DNA of 37,706 nt from contig CASFRN010000054.1 of the NCBI GenBank assembly GCA_949296855.1, positions 1 to 37,706 of the forward strand. Direction: 5' to 3'. The notes beneath the pieces were generated by a model. The model had not been told where the DNA came from. It ran no database searches and was given only the letters and a program-made list of their open reading frames with translations. Source of the stretch: an uncultured Bacteroides sp. (GTDB taxonomy: Bacteria; Bacteroidota; Bacteroidia; Bacteroidales; Bacteroidaceae). A program made the translations under genes and the position numbers. Shown in pieces: positions 32,400-37,706 of the stretch (within the stretch, counting starts at the first letter, position 1; each line of letters starts with the position of its first letter).

Positions 32400-33314
32400 A
32401 TGGAGAAATTCGAATTACATATCTTAGGATGCGGGTCGGCGTTACCCACTATGCGGCACTTTGCGACCTCGCAAGTGCTCAATATCCGCGAAAAACTGTT
32501 TATGATAGATTGCGGCGAAGGTACACAAGTGCAATTGCGCCGCTCGCGCCTGAAATTCAGCCGGCTGAACCACATCTTCATCTCCCATCTCCACGGCGAT
32601 CATTGCTTCGGGCTTATCGGACTGATTTCTACATTCGGGATGACGGAACGTACTGCCGACCTACACATTCATAGCCACCCCGATTTGGTAAATCTGTTGC
32701 AAGCTCAAATCGATTATTTCTGCAAAGGCATGAGCTACCAAGTAGTATTCCACCCGTTCGACCCCAAAGCACAAACCGTTATCTACGACGACCGTTCGGT
32801 ATCGGTAGAAACCATTCCTTTACGCCACCGGATGCCCACGTGCGGGTTCTTATTCCGTGAGAAACCTACCCTGAACCACATCCGGCGGGACATGATTGAC
32901 TTCTATCACATCCCTATCTGGATGATTAACCGCATCAAAGAAGGAGAAGATTTCACCACCGAAGAAGGAGAAGTCATACCCAATAACCGGCTGACTTCCC
33001 CGTCCGACCCACCCCGTGCATACGCTTATTGCTCGGATACCGCTTATTGCCCCCGCATCACCGAACAGATACACGGAGTAGATTTGCTCTATCACGAAGC
33101 GACGTTTGCCGATTCCGACAATGCACGCGCCAAGCAAACCCAGCATTCTACTGCCCGGCAAGCCGCGCAAATCGCCCACGATGCCGAAGTGAAACGGTTG
33201 GTCATCGGACATTTCTCTGCCCGATACGATGACGAAAGCCGGCTTTTGCAAGAAGCACAAGAAGTATTCCCTCAAACCATCTTAGCGCAAGAAAACCTGC
33301 AATTATCCTTATAA
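32400..33314 (+). CDS. rnz: Ribonuclease Z
   Basis: A 304-residue metallo-beta-lactamase-fold endonuclease that trims 3' ends of tRNA precursors. The zinc motif SHLHGDHCFG has His63, His65, Asp67 and His68. Other features are LGCGSALPTMRHFATSQVLN at the start, PLRHRMPTCGFLF, AYCSDTAY, YHEATFAD and a late VIGHFSARY with the last zinc His. Length fits the short RNase Z form. Bacteroidota tRNA genes often lack encoded CCA, so this enzyme can act before CCA addition. Confidence 0.96.
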   Translation: MEKFELHILGCGSALPTMRHFATSQVLNIREKLFMIDCGEGTQVQLRRSRLKFSRLNHIFISHLHGDHCFGLIGLISTFGMTERTADLHIHSHPDLVNLLQAQIDYFCKGMSYQVVFHPFDPKAQTVIYDDRSVSVETIPLRHRMPTCGFLFREKPTLNHIRRDMIDFYHIPIWMINRIKEGEDFTTEEGEVIPNNRLTSPSDPPRAYAYCSDTAYCPRITEQIHGVDLLYHEATFADSDNARAKQTQHSTARQAAQIAHDAEVKRLVIGHFSARYDDESRLLQEAQEVFPQTILAQENLQLSL

Positions 33315-33390
33315 ACAGGTTAAAAAAACTTATCCACATTAAACATTGGCACTTCATTTCATCTAAAATACGTACATAAGCTCATCCATT

Positions 33391-33942
33391 ATGAATAACT
33401 ACAACGAGGAAGAAATAATCGTACAACTACAAGACCCTCAACTGCAACGGGAAGCCTTCGGGAAAGTGGTGCGACACTATAGCGAACAATTATATTGGCA
33501 AATCAGACGCATGGTGCTCTCCCACGACGACACGAACGACCTGCTGCAAAATACATTCATCAAGGCATGGAGCAACTTGGAATACTTCCGCGGAGAAGCA
33601 CGGCTCTCTACGTGGCTTTACCGCATCGCCCTGAACGAAACACTGAACTTCCTGAACAAGCAACGTGCCTTAAACCAACTGTCATTAGACGATGCCGAAG
33701 CCGCCGCCCTCAACAAATTGGAAAGTGACCCTTACTTCGACGGCGACCATACCCAACTGCTTTTCGAGCAAGCTATACAGACTTTACCCGAAAAGCAACG
33801 CATCGTGTTCAACCTGAAATACTTTCAAGAAATGAAATACGAAGAGATGTCCGACATCCTCGGCACCAGCATAGGCTCCCTAAAAGCCTCTTACCACCAT
33901 GCCGTGAAAAAAATAGAAGAATTTTTAAACCGACACGATTAA
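33391..33942 (+). CDS. ECF-type RNA polymerase sigma factor
   Basis: A 183-residue group 4 sigma factor. Region 2 spans about 20-95 (LYWQIRRMVLSHDDTNDLLQ, NTFIKAWSNLEYFRGEARLS and TWLYRIALNETLNFLNKQ). Region 4 spans about 125-180 (LPEKQRIVFNLKYFQEMKYE followed by EMSDILGTSIGSLKASYHHA), the helix-turn-helix that binds the -35 element. The next genes, a small membrane protein and a Spy-like periplasmic protein, form a typical envelope-stress cassette, so the sigma factor probably controls its own operon. No clear promoter was found in the 76-base gap upstream. Confidence 0.93.
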   Translation: MNNYNEEEIIVQLQDPQLQREAFGKVVRHYSEQLYWQIRRMVLSHDDTNDLLQNTFIKAWSNLEYFRGEARLSTWLYRIALNETLNFLNKQRALNQLSLDDAEAAALNKLESDPYFDGDHTQLLFEQAIQTLPEKQRIVFNLKYFQEMKYEEMSDILGTSIGSLKASYHHAVKKIEEFLNRHD

Positions 33943-33992
33943 ACCTTACACCGGAAAACCAATCTAAGAAATAAAGGAAGGAGGACAAAACG

Positions 33993-34355
33993 ATGAAAAG
34001 AGACGACCTTGAACTTCAAAAGAAATACGGGAAAAAGAATCCGTATACTGTACCTGAAGGATATTTCGACCGCTTCACCGAGGAACTGATGGGACAGCTC
34101 CCGGAAAAAGAAGTCATAACACCTCCCGAAGTGAAACTATGGGACCGGGTGAAACCGTGGGTCTATATGGCAGCCATGTTTGTAGGGCTGATGTTTACCA
34201 TACGAGCCTTTGTAGGGAGTACCCAAGAAGGAAACGATGCAAACCTTTCCGATATGTCGGACGAGTATATCGAATCCATCGTCAACCAGACCATGATGGA
34301 CGATTATGAACTATACCAATATTTAACCGATGCCGAGACAAGCATCTATAACTAA
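33993..34355 (+). CDS. Small single-pass membrane protein, probable anti-sigma-like partner
   Basis: A 120-residue protein with an N-terminal cytoplasmic region of about 55 residues, one transmembrane segment (about 56-74, WVYMAAMFVGLMFTIRAFV) and an acidic periplasmic tail ending DAETSIYN. The N-terminus has KKNPYTVPEGYFDRFTEELM, a motif common in Bacteroides proteins encoded after ECF sigma genes. Position 50 bases after the sigma gene and topology suggest that it holds the sigma factor at the membrane. This is inference; no zinc anti-sigma HxxxCxxC motif is visible, so it may instead be a sensor or structural partner. Confidence 0.7.
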   Translation: MKRDDLELQKKYGKKNPYTVPEGYFDRFTEELMGQLPEKEVITPPEVKLWDRVKPWVYMAAMFVGLMFTIRAFVGSTQEGNDANLSDMSDEYIESIVNQTMMDDYELYQYLTDAETSIYN

Positions 34356-34367
34356 AAAGCCAATGCA

Positions 34368-34802
34368 ATGAAGAAACTATTTTCTACCCTGATTCTCTTC
34401 GCCTGCTTTTGCGCCTATGCCCAAGCACAAAACAATAAATTAAGTAAAGAAGAATTCCGCGCACGCCAGGAAGCGTTCATCACCGAAAACGCTAAATTGA
34501 CCCAGCAAGAAGCCAAAGAATTTTTCCCGCTCTATTTCGAGCTGCAGGACAAGAAAGGCGAGTACAACCGCAATGCGTGGAAAGAAATGAGAAAAGGGAA
34601 ACAAGGGAACTTGAGCGAAGAAGAATATGCACGTATCGTAGAAGCATTAATCCAAGCACGTATCACTACCGACCAACTCGACTTAGAATACGTACGGAAA
34701 TACAAGAAGTTTCTCTCATCCAAAAAGATATACGACATCCAGCGGGCAGAAATGAAATTCCACCGCCACCTGCTGAAACCGGACAGAAAGAAAAAACAAT
34801 AA
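34368..34802 (+). CDS. Periplasmic Spy/CpxP-like small helical protein
   Basis: A 144-residue protein with a signal peptide (MKKLFSTLILFACFCAYAQA, about 1-21). The mature part is helical and rich in charged residues, with LTQQEAKEFFPLYFELQDKK resembling the LTxxQ motif of Spy/CpxP/ZraP-type periplasmic chaperones and sensors, and repeated basic stretches (KKFLSSKKIYDIQRAEMKFH, then RHLLKPDRKKK). It follows the membrane protein by 12 bases, making the third gene of the ECF operon. A stress-sensing or chaperone role in the periplasm is likely by analogy; no ligand can be read from the sequence. Confidence 0.75.
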   Translation: MKKLFSTLILFACFCAYAQAQNNKLSKEEFRARQEAFITENAKLTQQEAKEFFPLYFELQDKKGEYNRNAWKEMRKGKQGNLSEEEYARIVEALIQARITTDQLDLEYVRKYKKFLSSKKIYDIQRAEMKFHRHLLKPDRKKKQ

Positions 34803-34833
34803 GCCCGAGATTCATCATTTATAACATTACATG

Positions 34834-34998
34834 AGGGTGTATCAAAATAGAGATCCACTTTCATTTTGTCATCTAAGGGAGCGAAGTGAAGAATCTCGAA
34901 TACACAAGTTGATGTACACGAGATCCTTCGCTTTGCTCCCTTAGATTTGCAGGATGACATTACTTTTTGATAATCAATTTCTATTTTGATACACCCTC
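34834..34998. repeat. MITE-like palindrome with 19-bp perfect ends, copy C family
   Basis: GAGGGTGTATCAAAATAGA (34834-34852) and its exact complement TCTATTTTGATACACCCTC (34980-34998) form perfect 19-bp ends around a 127-bp palindromic centre. The centre contains GTCATCTAAGGGAGCGAAG, GAATCTCG, CGAGATCCTTCG and GCAGGATGAC, the same kind of core as in the elements at 1488 and 2528, though the ends are unrelated. It lies between convergent genes and could end transcription both ways. Confidence 0.85.
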
Positions 34999-35024
34999 GT
35001 ATCTGTGTTCGATTAACCGAATGT

Positions 35025-35645
35025 TTATTGCTTCTCCAACGCAAAGCCTAATTGCAAGCCATCGTATTCGTTCAGCAACGAATTGGCTGTACCCAATATC
35101 GAGTCAGAAGACTTGCTGCCCAATGCACCGCCTATCGTCTGCATCAACGACATCACTTTATCCGCCTTAAAAAGCAAACTCATCTTCTTTGGTGCCAACA
35201 CATTACGGGAAACAACCGCATTGAACTTCAATCCCAATCGGGTTTTCAACTGCAATTCTCCCGTTTCGGCATCATACGTATAAGTGCCGTTTGTGGTACG
35301 CCCCTTTACCGTCGAGCTATACGTCCCGTCTTCATTAAAGGTATACGTACATCCGTCGGTAAAGCCCAACTTACTTAAGATGTCGGTCATCTTCTCCTCC
35401 ACTTTCTTCGAAGCCACTTCACCTCCTGCCTTCGCCAGCAGGTTATCGCTAGTGAACTTGCAATCCGGCTCGGCATACTTCCATGTCCCCGCTATCGAAA
35501 ACGAAGACGTATTTGTCTTTCCTTCCGTTATCGCATTGGCTACTCCCGAAAGAATCGACTTCCAGTCTTGCGCATGGCTTATCCCGCTGAAGAAAAAGCA
35601 TAAGGCAAACGCAAACACACCTTTTACAATCATATTCTTTTTCAT
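35025..35645 (-). CDS. DUF4923 family secreted protein
   Basis: A 206-residue protein with a signal peptide (about 1-25, ending SHAQ). The mature domain begins DWKSILSGVANAITEGKT and has FSIAGTWKYAEPDCKFTSDN, a repeated beta-strand pattern (YTFNEDGTYSSTVKGRTTNG, TYTYDAETGELQLKT) and ends near LQLGFALEKQ. These features match the Bacteroidales DUF4923 family, lipocalin-like by the GTW...Y strand pattern. Function unknown. It is last in the nadC, beta-propeller, DUF4923 run, 10 bases after the preceding gene. A start four codons later (MIVKG) would also keep a signal peptide. Confidence 0.85.
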   Translation of the reverse strand: MKKNMIVKGVFAFALCFFFSGISHAQDWKSILSGVANAITEGKTNTSSFSIAGTWKYAEPDCKFTSDNLLAKAGGEVASKKVEEKMTDILSKLGFTDGCTYTFNEDGTYSSTVKGRTTNGTYTYDAETGELQLKTRLGLKFNAVVSRNVLAPKKMSLLFKADKVMSLMQTIGGALGSKSSDSILGTANSLLNEYDGLQLGFALEKQ

Positions 35646-35655
35646 ACACTCTAAT

Positions 35656-36897
35656 TTATTCTACAAAAATAATAATCGGATTGTTTTCTTCATTCAAATG
35701 CAACAAGGAAGTGAAGGCAGGATTCTCCTTCGCCTCAGGATGCTCGTCCAGCCATCCCAAGACCTCGCTTGCTTCCACGATTTGGGCAAACTCTCCCTGC
35801 GTGCCGCAGGTATTGGGATGGAAAGAAAGAAAGCCGTTCACGTCATCGACAAGTCCTTGCGACTCTTCCGCCATACGAGTAGTGCGGACCGTCTTGTTAT
35901 AGATACCATTCAGCACTTCCGGTTCGTCCTCATACAAACCTCGTACACATTGGAAGAAAACAATACTATCATTCTCCCATACTATTGTGGGAAGCAGTTT
36001 GTTGCCGCTACCCGATGTTTCTTGCCGGGCTTCGGCTGGGAAATGCCATTTCCCGGTTTCGAGAACGGCATAAGGCACGATGCTGCCCGGACGCACTATA
36101 TTATATAAAGTATCACTGAAGATTTCTTTGAAACACAGTTTTCCTTCTACTTTCCACAGTAAAGGAACACCCGCAATGCTGGCAGAAGCCGTACCGTTTT
36201 GGAAATGGGTAAAAATGGCACCCATATTACCAAACTTCTTGACGTAGATTCGGTCGATATCCGTAATTCCCATGGGTGGAAGGGCAGACAACAGACTGTT
36301 CATCGTGTCGGTCAGTTCTCCCGTTTCAGTGAAGAAAGCCAAGGAACGGTTATGAGTGTTTTGCTGCCCGATGTTATTGTAGCAGCCCACGGTCAGCGTG
36401 TCGATAAATGCATAATCCGTAGGCATCGCGGGCGGTGTGGGCACAATATCTTTCCCTCGATAGTTGCCTTGCAAATCGAACTTCTGTAGTTGGTCGGGTT
36501 GGCGAACGAAATAGAGCAGACCATTATAGGCATTATAAGTAGGCAATCCGCCTTGCGAGTAGCCTTCCGGATCGTCACCCACGTGACCGATGGAATTAAG
36601 GAAACGTCCCGTCTCTTTGTCAAAACCATACAGGTCGTTGCCCGATTTCACCAAAATCTGTTTATCCAGTACTTTAATTTCGGGATTTCTACCTATCAGG
36701 CACGAATCATTCGTCTCCAAAGGCACATAGCGTACACGAGTCCCCAAATCAGAAATCTTCAACTCCGTCAAACCCTCCATGGCTCCAGCCACATCGATAT
36801 GTACCAGACCGTCTTCCTTGACCTTCTGTGCAGAAGGTTGACAGGCCGCAAGCATCAAGCCTATCGCACCTGTCAAACCAATCAAAGTCTTCTTCAT
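35656..36897 (-). CDS. 6-bladed beta-propeller lipoprotein
   Basis: A 413-residue protein with a lipoprotein signal (MKKTLIGLTGAIGLMLAACQ, Cys at residue 19). The mature part shows the Bacteroides 6-bladed beta-propeller pattern: YVPLETNDSCLIG near the start, DLYGFDKETGRFLNSIGHVG, YFVRQPDQLQKFDLQGNYRG, then RSLAFFTETGEL and so on. Such proteins are numerous in Bacteroides and probably bind ligands or take part in surface complexes; no partner is visible here. ATG 36897 is preferred because it begins the lipoprotein signal; the frame extends seven codons further to 36918 but overlaps the nadC stop. Confidence 0.82.
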   Translation of the reverse strand: MKKTLIGLTGAIGLMLAACQPSAQKVKEDGLVHIDVAGAMEGLTELKISDLGTRVRYVPLETNDSCLIGRNPEIKVLDKQILVKSGNDLYGFDKETGRFLNSIGHVGDDPEGYSQGGLPTYNAYNGLLYFVRQPDQLQKFDLQGNYRGKDIVPTPPAMPTDYAFIDTLTVGCYNNIGQQNTHNRSLAFFTETGELTDTMNSLLSALPPMGITDIDRIYVKKFGNMGAIFTHFQNGTASASIAGVPLLWKVEGKLCFKEIFSDTLYNIVRPGSIVPYAVLETGKWHFPAEARQETSGSGNKLLPTIVWENDSIVFFQCVRGLYEDEPEVLNGIYNKTVRTTRMAEESQGLVDDVNGFLSFHPNTCGTQGEFAQIVEASEVLGWLDEHPEAKENPAFTSLLHLNEENNPIIIFVE

Positions 36898-36911
36898 AAA
36901 CTTACTTCCAT

Positions 36912-37706
36912 TTAGCAAGCCTTAAAGCTCATGTCGAGACCTTTTACCGAATGGGTCAACGCGCCTACCGAGATGAAATCCACCCCGCATTCGGCATAAT
37001 CACGAAGCGTATCGAAGGTAATACCTCCCGATGATTCAATTTCATAACGTCCGCCTACCATTTCTACTGCCTTGCGGGTATTCTCCGGCGTAAAGTTATC
37101 CAGCATGATGCGGTCTACTCCTCCGATACGCAATACTTGTTGCAGTTCATCGAGGTTGCGCACTTCAATTTCTATTTTCAGGTTTTTCCCTTTTTGTGCC
37201 AAATAATTCTTTGCGCGGGTGATTGCGGCTTCAATACCGCCGGCAAAATCCACATGGTTGTCTTTGAGGAGAATCATATCGAAAAGGCCTATTCTGTGGT
37301 TTACTCCTCCTCCGATTTTCACAGCCTCTTTCTCCATCATTCTCATACCAGGCGTAGTTTTGCGGGTATCAAGGACACGGGTGTTGGTCCCTTCCAACTC
37401 TTTGACATATTTATGAGTGGTGGTTGCAATCCCGCTCATCCGTTGCATAACGTTCAGCACGAGCCGTTCTGTTTGCAAGAGGGACTGGACTTTTCCTTCT
37501 ACGATGAAGGCGATGTCCCCTTTTTTAACTTCGGCACCATCATTGATGAGCACATTGATTTTTAAAGTCGGGTCAAATTTGTGAAAAATACGTTTTGCCA
37601 TTTCAACTCCTGCCAAAACGCCGTCTTCTTTAATGATAAGTTGGCTTTTACCCATTGCCGTTTCGGGGATACAACATAAAGTAGTGTGGTCCCCGTCTCC
37701 TATATC
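36912..37706 (-). CDS. nadC: Nicotinate-nucleotide pyrophosphorylase, carboxylating (5' end outside the window)
   Basis: The frame is open to the last base of the window, where it reads DIGDGDHTTLCCIPETAM before GKSQLIIKEDG. 264 residues are visible; about 15-20 N-terminal residues are missing by comparison with the usual 280. The enzyme makes nicotinate mononucleotide from quinolinate and PRPP in NAD synthesis. QTERLVLNVMQRMSGIATTT, DTRKTTPGMRMMEKEAVKIG followed by GGVNHRIGLFDMILLKDNH, and ESSGGITFDTLRDYAECGVD are all QPRTase signatures. The lipoprotein gene follows 14 bases later. Confidence 0.94.
   Translation of the reverse strand, partial: DIGDGDHTTLCCIPETAMGKSQLIIKEDGVLAGVEMAKRIFHKFDPTLKINVLINDGAEVKKGDIAFIVEGKVQSLLQTERLVLNVMQRMSGIATTTHKYVKELEGTNTRVLDTRKTTPGMRMMEKEAVKIGGGVNHRIGLFDMILLKDNHVDFAGGIEAAITRAKNYLAQKGKNLKIEIEVRNLDELQQVLRIGGVDRIMLDNFTPENTRKAVEMVGGRYEIESSGGITFDTLRDYAECGVDFISVGALTHSVKGLDMSFKAC

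Noticed and set aside
33330..33338. Perfect DnaA box TTATCCACA upstream of the ECF sigma gene
   Set aside because: A single 9-base match is not unexpected in a window of this size, and no cluster of boxes, AT-rich unwinding element or dnaA gene is present, so it is not evidence for an origin.
35284..36108. 274-codon plus-strand open frame spanning two genes
   Set aside because: It runs antisense to both the DUF4923 gene and the beta-propeller gene, so it cannot be a gene alongside them and has no domain.

Overview
The window is a stretch of a Bacteroidota chromosome, most likely Bacteroides or Phocaeicola (family Bacteroidaceae). The evidence is: a fused LpxC-FabZ, a Mrp-type ATPase without the CxxC motif, DUF4923, DUF3127 and 'smalltalk' family genes, tricorn-like S41 peptidase, promoters with the Bacteroides -7 element TAnnTTTG, and weak or absent Shine-Dalgarno sequences. 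No tRNA, rRNA or CRISPR array was seen.

Layout. 1-300 is the end of an accessory unit: the tail of a probable HU-like protein and a 33-residue smalltalk peptide. 393-1469 is a secreted alpha/beta hydrolase. 1661-5584 (minus) holds a Na+/H+ antiporter, the tRNA t6A dehydratase tcdA and a LolD-like ABC ATPase; the last is bracketed by two inverted copies of a 160-bp palindromic repeat. asd (plus) stands alone at 5885-6895. 6992-13129 (minus) reads trmB, mrp, an AlkZ-related gene and a large tricorn-like peptidase. 13511-18182 (plus) reads purM, a small membrane protein, a Fic protein, prfA and pyrF; the membrane and Fic genes look like an insertion into a housekeeping group. 18463-23293 is a lipid A operon (lpxD, lpxC-fabZ, lpxA) followed by an acidic pRiA4b ORF-3-like protein and miaA.

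23294-24310 has no large gene. It holds a compact self-contained unit: an 18-bp palindrome, a Bacteroides-type promoter, a long leader, a 30-codon ORF and two hairpin terminators, followed by a 23-bp triplicate repeat. 24311-30555 is a replication and repair cluster: a DUF3127 protein with an SSB-like tail diverges from dnaN, a DnaQ-like exonuclease, coaBC, recN and rlmB. 30612-33314 encodes a TPR protein with an apparently dead trypsin-like domain, and RNase Z. 33391-34802 is an ECF sigma / small membrane protein / Spy-like periplasmic protein cassette. 35025-37706 (minus) reads nadC (cut by the window edge), a 6-bladed beta-propeller lipoprotein and a DUF4923 protein.

Most genes are core metabolism, translation, envelope and DNA maintenance. 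The accessory or less explained parts are the left edge, the repeat-bracketed lolD, the Fic insertion, the small transcription unit at 23.4-23.9 kb, and the many dispersed palindromic intergenic repeats.
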